Origin: Herminiimonas sp.
GTDB lineage: Bacteria > Pseudomonadota > Gammaproteobacteria > Burkholderiales > Burkholderiaceae
Length of the DNA stretch: 32,723 nucleotides
Reading direction: 5' to 3'
NCBI GenBank assembly: GCA_014377155.1
Contig: JACMQD010000024.1
Location: 1-32,723, forward strand
Shown one piece after another: positions 1 through 9,356 of this stretch; the first letter of the stretch is position 1, and the number at the start of each line of letters is the position of its first letter. Below the pieces are notes generated by a model. That model saw only the letters and a list, made by a program, of their open reading frames with translations, was not told the origin of the DNA and did not search any database. Position numbers and translations under genes: made by a program.

Positions 1-1385
1 AATTTTGCTTTTTGTTCCGGCGACGCCGCCGCTTCGACTCGTGCTGCGGTCGGTGTGCCGAACGCCTGCGTCAAGCCACGGTAGAGTTCGCCCGGATCGC
101 GGCCAGTATGTGCTGTAATTTCCGCCGATAGCAAGGCCGGCACCATGCCATCCTTATCGGTGGTCCAGACGCTGCCATCGCGACGCAGAAACGACGCACC
201 GGCACTTTCTTCACCGCCGAAGCCGAGCGAGCCATCCAGCAAACCAGCGGCAAACCATTTGAATCCAACCGGTACTTCGATCAATTTTCGATCGAGACGG
301 GCAGCGACACGATCGATCATTTGACTGCTGACGACAGTTTTTCCAATGGCGGCATCAGCGCGCCATGCAGGTCGGTGCCGGAACAGATAGTCGATCGCTA
401 CCGCCAGATAGTGATTCGGCGGAAGCAGGCCGGCGCTGCGCGTGACGATGCCGTGTCGGTCATGATCGGTATCGCAGGCAAACGCGATGTCGAAGCGATC
501 CTTCATGTCGATCAAACCTTGCATGGCATAAGACGACGACGGGTCCATCCGAATCTGGCCGTCCCAATCGACCGTCATGAAGCGGAACGTGGCGTCGACG
601 ATCGGATTGACGACCGTTAAATCCAACTGATACCGGTCAGCAATCGTCGACCAGTAATGGACGCCGGCACCGCCCAGTGGATCGACGCCCATGCGAATTT
701 TCGCGCTGCGAATTTTGTCCAGATCCAGCACATTGCCGAGGTCGCTCACATAAGCATTGAGAAAATCATGTTCACGCGTGGTCGAGGCGCGACGCGCTTG
801 ATCCAGCGTGAGGCGCTGTACGCCGAGCAGGCCGCACGCTATAAAGCGATTGGCCTGCAACTCGATCCAGCCGGTGACGTCAGTGTCGGCTGGACCGCCG
901 TTGGGCGGGTTATATTTGAAACCGCCGTCGTCGGGCGGGTTGTGTGACGGCGTAATGACGATGCCGTCCGCCAGTCCCGTTGTACGTCCACGATTCCAGG
1001 CCAGAATCGCGTGCGACACGGCGGGAGTCGGCGTGTATTCGCCGCGTGCGGCGATCCTTACCTCGACACCGTTGGCGGCCAGCACTTCCAGTGCGCTGGC
1101 AAAGGCCGGCTCGGACAGCGCATGCGTGTCGATACCGAGAAAAAGCGGACCGTCGATACCTTGCCGTGCGCGGTACAGGCAAATCGCCTGGCTGATCGCC
1201 AACACGTGCGCTTCATTAAAGCTGCACGTGAAGGCCGAGCCGCGATGGCCAGAGGTGCCGAAGGCCACGCGCTGCAGCGGATTTTCGGGATCGGGTGTTT
1301 CGGAAAAATAGGCGGTTACCAGTTTGGCGACGTCGACCAGCAGCTGCGCTGGCGCCGGTTTGCCGGCCGATGGACTAATCTTCAT
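1..1385 (-). CDS. pgm: Phosphoglucomutase (alpha-D-glucose-specific), C-terminus off the window
   Basis: Interconverts glucose 1-phosphate and glucose 6-phosphate in the cytoplasm, linking glycogen and cell-envelope sugar pools to central metabolism. About 461 residues are visible. The E. coli enzyme has roughly 546, so about 85 C-terminal residues, including the phosphate-binding domain, lie outside. Seen: FGTSGHRGS at residues 42-50, [10 protein letters not shown], the active-site loop TPSHNPP near residue 145 (phosphoserine), metal-loop-like DTDHDRHG, and [11 protein letters not shown]. The start [12 protein letters not shown] lines up with the N-terminus of the family. Its ATG overlaps the stop of a 29-codon ORF (ATGA) and has no good ribosome binding site of its own, so translation is probably coupled to the upstream genes. 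It lies directly downstream of pgl. Identification is firm; the coupling is inferred. Confidence 0.95.
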   Translation of the reverse strand, partial: MKISPSAGKPAPAQLLVDVAKLVTAYFSETPDPENPLQRVAFGTSGHRGSAFTCSFNEAHVLAISQAICLYRARQGIDGPLFLGIDTHALSEPAFASALEVLAANGVEVRIAARGEYTPTPAVSHAILAWNRGRTTGLADGIVITPSHNPPDDGGFKYNPPNGGPADTDVTGWIELQANRFIACGLLGVQRLTLDQARRASTTREHDFLNAYVSDLGNVLDLDKIRSAKIRMGVDPLGGAGVHYWSTIADRYQLDLTVVNPIVDATFRFMTVDWDGQIRMDPSSSYAMQGLIDMKDRFDIAFACDTDHDRHGIVTRSAGLLPPNHYLAVAIDYLFRHRPAWRADAAIGKTVVSSQMIDRVAARLDRKLIEVPVGFKWFAAGLLDGSLGFGGEESAGASFLRRDGSVWTTDKDGMVPALLSAEITAHTGRDPGELYRGLTQAFGTPTAARVEAAASPEQKAK

Positions 1386-1471
1386 GGCCGGGCCGGCAAC
1401 TGCCGCGTGAGTTTTTTCTTGGCCGCCGCCGGCACATTTTTACCGAGGCGATCGAGCTGGCCAGCTGCCAT
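1382..1471 (-). CDS. 29-codon overlapping ORF between pgl and pgm (possible translational coupler)
   Basis: This small ORF begins [12 protein letters not shown] and ends RQLPARP. Its ATG shares one base with the pgl stop (TAATG), and its TGA overlaps the pgm start (ATGA). AGGAG lies 9 bases before its ATG, inside the end of pgl, while pgm lacks a clear site of its own. The ORF contains AAG AAA AAA (a six-A run). A -1 slip there would enter the pgm frame and stay open through the pgm ATG, giving an N-terminally extended Pgm. No function is recognised for the peptide. It may be only a coupling device, or a sign that pgm really starts here with a sequence error in the A run. Confidence 0.45.
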   Translation of the reverse strand: MAAGQLDRLGKNVPAAAKKKLTRQLPARP

Positions 1472-2292
1472 TATGGTGTGCTCCTGTTGTCAAGTTCCAT
1501 GGCCTCTCCTACCGGAAAATCGAGAAACCAGATGACCTCGCCGTTCGGCCGCAATGCGCCCGCAGGGATCGTCGCGTCAGCCGCACGGGCGCGCTGGACG
1601 ACAGCGGCTTTCTCGGTACCGGTGACGAGGAACGCCGTGACGGCGCTCGATTCCAGTGCCGGGTAGGTGAGTGTCAAACGGCTATTTTCTCGGCCGTGCG
1701 GCACTGCTGCAACCCATCGTGATTTTTCTTGCAGTACCGGCTGGCCGGGCAGCAACGATGCGGTATGGCCGTCGGTGCCCAGTCCCAGAAAGTTTACGTC
1801 GAACAGCGGACGGCTCGGGTCGAGAACGTCGGCGCCATAGGCGCGCTGCAAAATCAGCTGATACGCCTGCGCCGCACTGTCCGGATCACCGGTCACTGGC
1901 ATCGGGTAAATCTGGTCCAACGGAATCGGTGCGTGCGCGAGCAGGGTTTCCTGCACCATGCGGTAGTTACTTTGCGCATCGGCATGCGGTACAAAGCGCT
2001 CATCGCCCCAGAACAGATGCACCCGGTCCCACGCAACGCACGTGCGGTACGCCGGCGAACCCAGCAGGGTGTACAGCGCACGCGGCGTGCTGCCGCCACA
2101 CAGCGCAACCCGTACCGGACGATCGGCGGCATTGACCAGTTCGGCGAACCAATTGGCGACATGCGCAGCAAAGTGGCTCGGGTCGGCAACGCTGTCGGTG
2201 CGCCCGCTAATCGGCGAAGCGGAAACAGAAGCGGGCGGCATAGTCGAACCGTATGGTAAACCAGTCTCGTCATGAGATTTTGTTGGCTTCAT
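1471..2292 (-). CDS. pgl: 6-phosphogluconolactonase
   Basis: Hydrolyses 6-phosphogluconolactone to 6-phosphogluconate, the second step of the oxidative pentose phosphate and Entner-Doudoroff routes. It is a cytosolic enzyme of the DevB/NagB-like fold. Seen: CGGSTPRALYTLL (phosphate-binding loop, about residues 64-76), WDRVHLFWGDERFVP followed by D-x-SNYRM, and FLGLGTDGHTASLLPG, the family signature. The 273-residue length is slightly above the usual 230-250 because of a 35-40 residue low-complexity N-terminus. GGGAG 7 bases before the ATG supports the start at 2292. An internal ATG at 2241 is the alternative. No zwf or edd lies next to it; the neighbour downstream is pgm. Confidence 0.95.
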   Translation of the reverse strand: MKPTKSHDETGLPYGSTMPPASVSASPISGRTDSVADPSHFAAHVANWFAELVNAADRPVRVALCGGSTPRALYTLLGSPAYRTCVAWDRVHLFWGDERFVPHADAQSNYRMVQETLLAHAPIPLDQIYPMPVTGDPDSAAQAYQLILQRAYGADVLDPSRPLFDVNFLGLGTDGHTASLLPGQPVLQEKSRWVAAVPHGRENSRLTLTYPALESSAVTAFLVTGTEKAAVVQRARAADATIPAGALRPNGEVIWFLDFPVGEAMELDNRSTP

Positions 2293-2378
2293 TGATAAGC
2301 TCCCGCGAATTATCGGTTAATTAAAAATCGGTTTTTCACGCACAGTTTTTCTGCGTCCTGGTGACCGGTTCACTTTGT

Positions 2379-2692
2379 TTACCGAAGCCCCGCCATGCTC
2401 GATAGATCGCAGTTGATCAGGTCGCCTGTGCGTTCGACCGTGATGTCGGGCGGCGCATAGGGGGCGGCAGTCTTTGGGCCGATCGCGGCTGGCAACATGC
2501 CCCCTATGATGGGTGGCTTGCTTACCGTGGCGATAAAATTTGCCAGCGAGGCAGCGCCGGTTGCGTCGATCTGTTCGAGCGCATTGACCGGCATCGCGTC
2601 GATGTCGTCTACAGCGCAGATGCGCCCTTGTTCCCTAATCGAAACACTATGTCGTCGCCGATCCGGTCCCTTTCAATCATGCTTAACTGCAT
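2379..2692 (-). pseudogene. Unidentified small gene, probably frameshifted
   Basis: A well-placed AAGGAG lies 7-8 bases before an ATG at 2692. That frame reads MQLSMIERDRIGDDIVF and stops after 27 codons (TAG at 2609-2611). Another frame continues without interruption through ICAVDDIDAMPVNALEQ to a stop at 2379, giving 71 residues from its first ATG at 2594. One single-base change near 2617-2635 would join the two into a protein of about 105 residues. The joined product matches no family I recognise. I see no signal peptide or membrane segment. It could be a true frameshift, a sequencing error, or two unrelated ORFs. Confidence 0.35.
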
Positions 2693-2866
2693 TATGAATC
2701 TCCTTGATTAATCTTGCCTTTCGATTTTGTGCGCGTGGGGAACAGTTTCATGGCGTGCAGGGAAAATGTGTCACGCTCGACCTTGGCCGGCGGACCAGTT
2801 TTCCGGCTTACCCAGTTTTAGGAATGGAGAACAAGTTGGCTTACTTTGTTGAAGGGGCAGCAGATA

Positions 2867-3205
2867 CTAGGGGTTTGGTACGTCGCCGTGCCGGTTTGAG
2901 TCCATCTTGCCGATCACATGTTGCAGCGCATGTTTCAGCTTCACCGTCGCGCCGTGAATCGCTTGATGGAACGTGGCCGCCGAGTCGGTGACCGAGAGCG
3001 GCTGTCGACCCGCCATGCGCGCTTCGAGTTCGCACTGCTTGTCAGAATCACCGCCCTTGCCGCCGTTCTCGTCGCTAAGATGAACCTCAATCCGCGTCAG
3101 GTGGCTCGTCAAATGGCCAAGCGACGTTCGCAAACCCGCTTCTACCTCGGCGGCAAATTCTTGGGAGCCCTGCACACTGTGGTCGGTGTTGAATTGTATT
3201 TGCAT
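2867..3205 (-). CDS. HPF/RaiA family ribosome-associated protein
   Basis: A 112-residue protein of the hibernation promoting factor/RaiA (S30AE) family, related to proteins that bind the small ribosomal subunit at the decoding centre and silence translation under stress. Seen: N-terminal MQIQFNTDHSVQGSQEF, the central RIEVHLSDENGGKGGDSDKQ stretch with the conserved H-L-x-D-E-N-x-K pattern, LEARMAGRQPLSVT, and a C-terminal helix rich in K and H. I chose 3205 because family members start MQIQ-NTDH. The frame extends upstream to an ATG at 3241 with a weak AGG, which is a possible longer form. It is a short one-domain version without the long C-terminal dimerisation domain. It stands alone, flanked by non-coding DNA. 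Confidence 0.88.
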   Translation of the reverse strand: MQIQFNTDHSVQGSQEFAAEVEAGLRTSLGHLTSHLTRIEVHLSDENGGKGGDSDKQCELEARMAGRQPLSVTDSAATFHQAIHGATVKLKHALQHVIGKMDSNRHGDVPNP

Positions 3206-3241
3206 ATTTGTCGACGCGGGCTTTTCGCCCTTAGGCCCCAT

Positions 3242-3621
3242 TAAATTGCCTGGACAGCGAAACGCCCGGGCGTCAAAAAGACAAAAAACACGATGCCGCA
3301 ATGCCGAACGAATGGTTCGCAATACCGGCCGTGGCGGACGAAAACGCGTAATGCCAATGAAGTGTCGATCACAAGATCACTACCGCAATGAGTGACCCAC
3401 GGATTATGAATTTCTTGATCGCCTGACCATTGCTGCGGTGGGGACTATGGTTGTTTCGATCGTACGCCGCCGTCTGTGCGTTGTCGCACATACCCGTGAG
3501 AGTCCGCACGCGGCACCGACGCACGCTGGTCCCTGTCATCGTATGGTGAAACTATGGTGACTCTGCCCTGGTAACTTTTCGACGCAGTTGTGACGGTAGG
3601 CAGGATTACACTTCGAACACG
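3242..3621. other. Gene-free stretch upstream of the HPF/RaiA-like gene
   Basis: About 380 bases between two minus-strand genes. The ORFs here are short and lack protein-like composition. I found no convincing promoter hexamers, hairpin or RNA gene. It presumably carries the promoter for the HPF/RaiA-like gene. Confidence 0.5.
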
Positions 3622-4050
3622 TCAGCGTTTGAAGGCGAGCATGAGAACGCCACCTGCGACCATTGCGATTCCTGCCCACTCGCGCAGCGATGGACGTTCT
3701 CCAAGAAAGGTGAACGCGAATACCGCGACGAGAACGAGACTAAGCTTGTCCACCGGGGCGACCTTGGATGCTTCTCCGATTTTCAGCGCCCGAAAATAAC
3801 ATACCCAAGATGCGCCGGTCGCGAGGCCCGACAAGCCCAGGAAAAGCCACGTCTTGGCTGAAAGTTCGAAGGGGTTAGTCCACTTACCAGCGTAACCCAC
3901 GAACGCCGACAAGACCACGATGATTATGGCGGTGCGAATCAGGGTAGCCAGATCGGAATCGACGCCCTGAATACCAATTTTGGCAAAAATCGCGGTCAGT
4001 GCAGCAAAGACTGCAGAAAGAATTGCCCAATAAAACCAGCCGGAGGATGT
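3622..4050 (-). CDS. EamA/DMT-family single-domain membrane protein
   Basis: A small integral membrane protein of about 142 residues with one EamA domain and four to five predicted hydrophobic helices. Seen: WAILSAVFAALTAIFAKIGI at the N-terminus, VDSDLATLIRT, WLFLGLSGLATGASWVCYF, and the conserved YFRALKIGEASKVAPVDKLS followed by FLGERPSLREWAGIAMVAGG. One-domain EamA proteins of about 140 residues are common and are thought to work as dimers; the substrate is unknown. The frame extends to a GTG at 4095. I prefer the GTG at 4050 because it gives the usual family length and has a weak GAGA upstream. Both starts are uncertain. No operon partner is evident. Confidence 0.85.
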   Translation of the reverse strand, partial: TSSGWFYWAILSAVFAALTAIFAKIGIQGVDSDLATLIRTAIIIVVLSAFVGYAGKWTNPFELSAKTWLFLGLSGLATGASWVCYFRALKIGEASKVAPVDKLSLVLVAVFAFTFLGERPSLREWAGIAMVAGGVLMLAFKR

Positions 4051-4095
4051 CACGATATTTTTCTCTATGTTGGGTTGAAGGTGGATTTCTGACAC

Positions 4096-4444
4096 ACATT
4101 CGTGAGCGCAATAGAACTGCAGACCCGCGACCGTTCCGACGCTGCATGCTTGTCCATTTCTGTGAACAGGACGTGCTAAGAACGGTGCGACCAGCCCTAA
4201 AAGGATAGACGTCGCCGTGACAGGATACAGGCCTGGGCCGGTTGTCGAGTCGGGTATTCAGTTCGTGCAGACGCGCGTCTACCAGGCATTGCGTGAAACC
4301 GCGTTCCCACTAAGCGTGCTGGCGCACAGACGATGATGTACCGAGCGCCCACCGTGACCTGCGACAGGTTCTGGCTCCTGACCACTCCGCGTCGTACTTT
4401 TTGACGTTACTCCTCGTGCGTGCCCAATCCAGGAAATTAAGATC
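4096..4444. other. Intergenic region between divergent EamA and xfp genes
   Basis: Roughly 350 bases with no supported gene. AGGAAA precedes the xfp ATG at the right end. I looked for FNR/ANR-type (TTGAT-N4-ATCAA) and sigma-54 motifs and found none that are convincing. Promoters for both flanking genes should lie here but I cannot place them. Confidence 0.5.
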
Positions 4445-6832
4445 ATGCCAGCCAATACACTCACACCCGACCTGCTCGATGCCATGAACGCCTATTGGCG
4501 CGCGGCAAACTACCTGGCGGTCGGCCAGATCTACTTGTACGACAATCCGCTGCTCAAACGACCCTTGGTACTGTCTGACATCAAACGCATGTTGCTCGGT
4601 CACTGGGGCACGGCGCCAGGACAGAACTTTATTTACGTGCATTTGAACCGCGTGATCAAAAAATACGATCTCGACATGATCTATGTGTGCGGCCCAGGAC
4701 ATGGCGGCGCGGTGGTCGTCGGCAACACCTATCTGGAAGGATCGTACAGCGAGGTCTATCCTGACATCAGCCAGGACGAAGCGGGACTGCAAAAATTATT
4801 TTTGCAGTTTTCATTTCCGGGCGGGATTCCCAGCCATGCGTCGCCAGAATGCCCGGGGTCGATCCACGAAGGCGGCGAGCTCGGCTATTCGCTCAGTCAC
4901 GCGTTCGGTGCAGCGTTCGACAATCCCGAGCTGATCGTTGCCTGTGTCATCGGCGATGGCGAGGCGGAGACCGCCCCTCTCGCGACCGCCTGGCACTCCA
5001 ACAAATTTCTCAATCCGATGTCCGATGGTGCGGTGCTGCCGGTTCTGCATTTGAATGGCTACAAAATTGCCAACCCGACGATCCTGGCGCGCATCGACCC
5101 TGAGGAATTGGATCAACTGTTGCGCGGCTATGGCTGGACGCCGTATTACGTCGAGGGACACGAGCCGGCGTTGATGCACGAGGCGATGGCGACAACGCTC
5201 GATCGCGTGATTGAACAGATCAAAAAAATCCAGCAACAAGCCCGAGCTACCGGCAACTTCACGCGGCCGCGCTGGCCGCTGATCGTGCTGCGCTCGCCCA
5301 AAGGCTGGACCGGGCCGGAAATGGTCGATGGCAAGCAGATCGAAGGCAACTTTCGCGCACATCAGGTGCCGATTTCGGACCCGGCGGCGCATCCTGACCA
5401 TTTGAAATTACTGGAAGACTGGCTACGCAGCTATCGGCCCGAGGAATTGTTTGACGCGCATGGGCGCTTGATGCCGGAACTGGCCGCGCTGGCGCCGCAG
5501 GGCAAGCGCCGCATGGGCGCCAATCCGCATGCCAATGGCGGGCTGTTGTTGCGCGACTTGACCATGCCGGATTTTCGCGAGTATGCGGTCGAGGTAGCGA
5601 CCCCCGGCGTACGCGGCATTGGCGACACGCGCGTGGTAGGGCCGTTCCTGCGTGACGTCGCGAAGCGCAACAGCGTGCAACGTAATTTCCGCACCTTTGG
5701 GCCGGACGAAACATTGTCGAATGGGCTGGGGGCCCTGTTCGAAGTGACCAACCGGCAGTGGCAAGCGGCCACCGAACCGAATGACGAATTCCTCGCACAG
5801 GACGGGCAAGTTCTCGACTCGATGCTCAGCGAACACCAGTGCGAAGGCTGGCTGGAAGGCTACTTGCTGACAGGACGCCATGGGCTGTTCAACTGTTATG
5901 AGGCATTCATCCATATCGTCGATTCGATGTTCAACCAGCATGCCAAATGGCTCAAAGTCACGGCCGAGCTGCCGTGGCGCAAAGAGATTGCGTCGCTTAA
6001 CTATCTGTTGGCCTCGCACGTCTGGCGTCAGGATCACAACGGTTTCACCCATCAGGACCCGGGCTTCATCGACGTCGTGGTCAACAAGAAAGCGAGTGTC
6101 GTGCGCGTCTATTTCCCGCCGGACGCCAACTGCCTGCTCTCGGTGATGGATCATTGCCTGCGTAGTCGTCACTATATCAACGTCATGGTCGCGGGCAAAC
6201 ATCCCGCGCCGCAATGGCTGACAATGGAGGCCGCCGTGGCGCATTGCAGCGCCGGCATCGGTGTCTGGCGCTGGGCCGGCAATGAGGAAAGCAGCGAGCC
6301 GGCAAGCAGCGGGCCTGACGTCGTACTGGCGTGTTGCGGCGACGTGCCGACACTGGAAACGCTCGCTGCGGTCGCGATACTGCGTGAGCATTTGCCCACT
6401 CTGAAAATTCGGGTCGTCAACGTGGTCGACCTGATGAAGTTGCAACCGGCAAGCGAGCATCCGCACGGGTTGGACGATGCCGAGTTCGATGCGCTGTTTA
6501 CGGTAGACAAACCGATTATCTTTGCGTTTCATGCGTACCCGTGGCTGATCCACCGCTTGACGTATCGCCGCACCAATCATGGCAATATCCATGTACGCGG
6601 CTACAAGGAAGAGGGCACCATCACCACGCCGTTCGATATGACGGTGTTGAACGATATGGACCGCTTCCACCTTGTGATGGACACCATCGACCGCCTGCCG
6701 CAAACCGGCGAGAAGGGCGCGGCATTGAAGCAACGATTGCAGGACAAGCTGGTCGAACACAAGCACTACATCGCGAAGTACGGTGAGGACATGCCGGAAA
6801 TTCGTAACTGGACATGGCAGGCACCACAATGA
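4445..6832 (+). CDS. xfp: Xylulose 5-phosphate/fructose 6-phosphate phosphoketolase
   Basis: A thiamine-diphosphate enzyme that splits xylulose 5-phosphate (and often fructose 6-phosphate) with inorganic phosphate into acetyl phosphate plus glyceraldehyde 3-phosphate (or erythrose 4-phosphate). The 795 residues match the family's full length. Seen: [15 protein letters not shown] near residue 17, GPGHGG at about 83-88, [25 protein letters not shown] split across the N-terminal domain, GDGEAET near 170 with its Mg/TPP context, LNGYKI, and the C-terminal VVNVVDLM and [15 protein letters not shown] before the ATG supports the start. The stop overlaps the start of a class I aldolase gene. Specificity for xylulose or fructose phosphate cannot be read from sequence. 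Confidence 0.97.
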   Translation: MPANTLTPDLLDAMNAYWRAANYLAVGQIYLYDNPLLKRPLVLSDIKRMLLGHWGTAPGQNFIYVHLNRVIKKYDLDMIYVCGPGHGGAVVVGNTYLEGSYSEVYPDISQDEAGLQKLFLQFSFPGGIPSHASPECPGSIHEGGELGYSLSHAFGAAFDNPELIVACVIGDGEAETAPLATAWHSNKFLNPMSDGAVLPVLHLNGYKIANPTILARIDPEELDQLLRGYGWTPYYVEGHEPALMHEAMATTLDRVIEQIKKIQQQARATGNFTRPRWPLIVLRSPKGWTGPEMVDGKQIEGNFRAHQVPISDPAAHPDHLKLLEDWLRSYRPEELFDAHGRLMPELAALAPQGKRRMGANPHANGGLLLRDLTMPDFREYAVEVATPGVRGIGDTRVVGPFLRDVAKRNSVQRNFRTFGPDETLSNGLGALFEVTNRQWQAATEPNDEFLAQDGQVLDSMLSEHQCEGWLEGYLLTGRHGLFNCYEAFIHIVDSMFNQHAKWLKVTAELPWRKEIASLNYLLASHVWRQDHNGFTHQDPGFIDVVVNKKASVVRVYFPPDANCLLSVMDHCLRSRHYINVMVAGKHPAPQWLTMEAAVAHCSAGIGVWRWAGNEESSEPASSGPDVVLACCGDVPTLETLAAVAILREHLPTLKIRVVNVVDLMKLQPASEHPHGLDDAEFDALFTVDKPIIFAFHAYPWLIHRLTYRRTNHGNIHVRGYKEEGTITTPFDMTVLNDMDRFHLVMDTIDRLPQTGEKGAALKQRLQDKLVEHKHYIAKYGEDMPEIRNWTWQAPQ

Positions 6833-7866
6833 ACATGCAGCGGGTGATCGACACGGCACGAGCGCTGGTCGCAGACGATAAAGGTCTGCTGGCGATGGAT
6901 GAAAGCAATGCTACTTGCAACAAGCGTTTCGCCAAGCTGGGCATACCACAAACCGAAGAGGCCAGACGCGCCTATCGCGACATGATTGTGAGCACACCGG
7001 GATTGAGTGACAGCATCAGCGGTACGATCCTGTACGACGAGACGATTCATCAGCATCTGCGCGACGGCACGCCGTTTATCAAAGCAGTAACCGATGCGGG
7101 CATGATTGCCGGCATCAAGGTTGACGGCGGCGCCAATGATCTGGCAGGTCACCTCGGCGAGAAAATAACCGACGGGCTGGACGGCTTGCGTGGACGCCTC
7201 GCGGTGTATGCACAATCAGGTTTGCGTTTTGCCAAATGGCGGGGTGTGCTGGCGATCGATGACACCCTGCCGAGTCGTGCCTGCATCGAAGCAAATGCCC
7301 ATGCGTTGGCGCGTTATGCGGCGTTATGCCAGGAAGCCGGTATGGTGCCGATCGTCGAGCCGGAAGTGATGATGGACGGCGACCATTCTTTACGACGCTG
7401 CGCTGATGTCACCGAGCAAGTCTTGCACACGGTATTCGATCAGCTGCACCGGCAAGGCGTGGTGCTGGAAGCGATCGTTCTTAAACCGAATATGGTGCTG
7501 CCGGGCTTAACCTGCGCAACGCAGGAAACCGTCGATCAGGTCGCCGACGCCACGGTTCAGTGCCTGTTGCGGACCGTTCCCGCCGCCGTACCGGGCATTG
7601 CGTTCTTGTCTGGCGGTCAACCTGCTGCACTTGCCTCGGCCCGGTTGAATGCGATGCAGGTACGATGGCATGCCCGTTTGCCTTGGGCGCTGAGCTTTTC
7701 ATTTTCGCGCGCGATCCAGCAACCTGCGCTCGACATCTGGTTCGGAAACGACGCCAATGTGTCCGCTGCGCAGCAAGTATTACAGCATCGCGCTGCCTGT
7801 AACCGGGCAGCGCGGCGTGGCGTGTACGACCCGGCAAAGGACCCTCGGCAGTCCGAATCATGTTGA
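6829..7866 (+). CDS. Class I fructose-bisphosphate aldolase
   Basis: Schiff-base (metal-independent) aldolase that reversibly cleaves fructose 1,6-bisphosphate to dihydroxyacetone phosphate and glyceraldehyde 3-phosphate. At 345 residues it matches the animal/plant-type class I family. Seen: [16 protein letters not shown] near the N-terminus, KVDGG, [12 protein letters not shown] [21 protein letters not shown] at about 176-187, LKPNMVLPG with the Schiff-base lysine near residue 219, IAFLSGGQ, and [17 protein letters not shown] near the C-terminus. The ATG at 6829 overlaps the xfp TGA (ATGA). An in-frame ATG at 6814 inside xfp is less likely because family N-termini begin close to the later start. 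Class I enzymes are less usual than class II in proteobacteria. Coupling to xfp suggests one sugar-phosphate module. Confidence 0.95.
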   Translation: MNMQRVIDTARALVADDKGLLAMDESNATCNKRFAKLGIPQTEEARRAYRDMIVSTPGLSDSISGTILYDETIHQHLRDGTPFIKAVTDAGMIAGIKVDGGANDLAGHLGEKITDGLDGLRGRLAVYAQSGLRFAKWRGVLAIDDTLPSRACIEANAHALARYAALCQEAGMVPIVEPEVMMDGDHSLRRCADVTEQVLHTVFDQLHRQGVVLEAIVLKPNMVLPGLTCATQETVDQVADATVQCLLRTVPAAVPGIAFLSGGQPAALASARLNAMQVRWHARLPWALSFSFSRAIQQPALDIWFGNDANVSAAQQVLQHRAACNRAARRGVYDPAKDPRQSESC

Positions 7867-7964
7867 GAAACGCGCATACCATTACCAGTCATCTGTCATC
7901 CCGATGCGCCGTACGACGACGCATGCATCTTCGACCGGGAGTAGGAAACACCCCTGCACACGTC

Positions 7965-7985
7965 GCCACGACTGATGAGCGTGGC
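7965..7985. repeat. Weak inverted repeat between convergent aldolase and boxA genes
   Basis: GCCACG, a nine-base loop, then CGTGGC, lying in the 180-base gap between the convergent aldolase and boxA genes. The position suits a bidirectional terminator, but neither strand has a T tract after the stem, so this is only a candidate. Confidence 0.25.
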
Positions 7986-8047
7986 TACCGGATAGTTCAG
8001 GAATTCACGGATCGCCAGCCGGACGCTTAGTCGACCCGGCCGAAATG

Positions 8048-9286
8048 TTAATAAGTTTCGACATGAAAGCGGCCTTCTTTTACCATGCGTTCCTGCAACT
8101 GCGTCCAGTCGAGTCCATCCGCCGCGCTAATGTCGCGCAATGCTTCGATGACGCCGGTTTCCATTCCCTTCAAACCACAAATGTAGAGGTACGTGTCGCT
8201 TTTAAGTAGGGCGACGACTGCGCCGGCTGCCGCACGAATTTTGTCCTGCACGTATGCCTTCGGTTGGCCGTCGATACGTGAAAACGCGAGATGCATGTCG
8301 ACGAAATCGGCCGGCAATTTAAGCAGCGGGCCGAAGTAGGGCAGCTCTTCGGGTCTGCGTGCGCCGAAGAACAGCATCAGCTTGCCGGCGAGTGGTTGTC
8401 CCTGCGTTTTTAGTCGGCGCCGGTGCTCTGTCATGGCGCGCATCGGGGCAGAACCGGTGCCGGTACAGATCATCAGAATGTTCGAGCCAGGATGATTGGG
8501 CATCAGATAGTTGACGCCGTACGGTCCGGTAACCTGGACGCTTGCGCCCTTTTGCAAGTCGCACAGGTAATTCGACGCAACGCCCGCGGTTGGCTTGCCG
8601 TCATGATCTTCTTGTACGCGCTTGACCGTCAGTGAAAGATTATTGTAGCCGTCGCGCTCGCCGGTGCGCGGACTGGCAACGGAATACATACGCATGTAGT
8701 GTGGTTTGCCGCTGGCATCGGTACCCGGCGGGATGATACCGATCGATTGGCCTTCCAGAATCGGGAAAACCTGCACGCCGAAGTCGAGGACGATGTGGTG
8801 GATGTCGCTTTCCGCATCTGATGCGGTGAGGCGGTAGTTGCCGGCGATCGTCGCAGTGACGGGGGCTTTGAGGGTGTACTGATTAATGTACGGGTGAGCC
8901 GCCGACCACGGCGGGACCGCCGACGATGTCGAGGTTGCGGCATTGGCTTGCACACCCGCCGGACTGTCTGCATTTTCAGAGGCAAGATTTTCCAGTGCGC
9001 CTTCCTCGATATCTCGTATGGGCGGTAGCTCGTCCCAACTCAGCTGCTCTGCCAGCGAATACGCTGCCATTTTGGGGACCGTGTGCCAGTGATCGATCGA
9101 ACCGGTCGGGCAGGGCGACACGCAGGCGCCGCAGGCATTGCATTTGTCGGCATCGACCACATAATTGCGGCTGTCATGCGTGATGGCGTCGATCGGACAG
9201 GTTTCTTCGCACGTATTGCAGCGGATGCAAATTTCAGGGTCGATGAGGTGCTGGCGGATCAGCGTGATCGGTTCGGGGGCATTCAT
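8048..9286 (-). CDS. boxA: Benzoyl-CoA 2,3-epoxidase reductase subunit BoxA
   Basis: NADPH-dependent reductase that passes electrons to the BoxB oxygenase for benzoyl-CoA epoxidation in the aerobic CoA-dependent benzoate pathway. It has about 412 residues. An N-terminal ferredoxin part carries two 4Fe-4S clusters ([12 protein letters not shown] and [12 protein letters not shown], within the first 65 residues). A linker follows, then a ferredoxin-NADP reductase module: [15 protein letters not shown] for [16 protein letters not shown] for NADP and [14 protein letters not shown] chose the ATG at 9286. A TTG at 9295 would add three residues, and neither has a strong ribosome site. A GC-rich hairpin separates it from boxB upstream. 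It is the last gene of boxC-boxB-boxA. Confidence 0.96.
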   Translation of the reverse strand: MNAPEPITLIRQHLIDPEICIRCNTCEETCPIDAITHDSRNYVVDADKCNACGACVSPCPTGSIDHWHTVPKMAAYSLAEQLSWDELPPIRDIEEGALENLASENADSPAGVQANAATSTSSAVPPWSAAHPYINQYTLKAPVTATIAGNYRLTASDAESDIHHIVLDFGVQVFPILEGQSIGIIPPGTDASGKPHYMRMYSVASPRTGERDGYNNLSLTVKRVQEDHDGKPTAGVASNYLCDLQKGASVQVTGPYGVNYLMPNHPGSNILMICTGTGSAPMRAMTEHRRRLKTQGQPLAGKLMLFFGARRPEELPYFGPLLKLPADFVDMHLAFSRIDGQPKAYVQDKIRAAAGAVVALLKSDTYLYICGLKGMETGVIEALRDISAADGLDWTQLQERMVKEGRFHVETY

Positions 9287-9319
9287 GGCGGCCAATCAGG
9301 ACGGTTACGTGGAAACAGC

Positions 9320-9341
9320 GCTGGCTGCGAGTGCAGCCAGC
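9320..9341 (-). repeat. Intercistronic GC-rich hairpin between boxB and boxA
   Basis: A perfect 9-base-pair inverted repeat (GCTGGCTGC / GCAGCCAGC) with a four-base loop lies in the 70-base gap after the boxB stop. No T tract follows on the minus strand, so it is not a standard intrinsic terminator. Such stems often protect the upstream message end or lower downstream expression. Confidence 0.7.
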
Positions 9342-9356
9342 CGGATGCCAAGGTTG

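Noticed and set aside
5423..6859. Minus-strand ORF of 478 codons opposite xfp
   Set aside because: It is a shadow of the phosphoketolase gene. The plus-strand frame has clear family motifs throughout, while the opposite frame has no recognisable domain.
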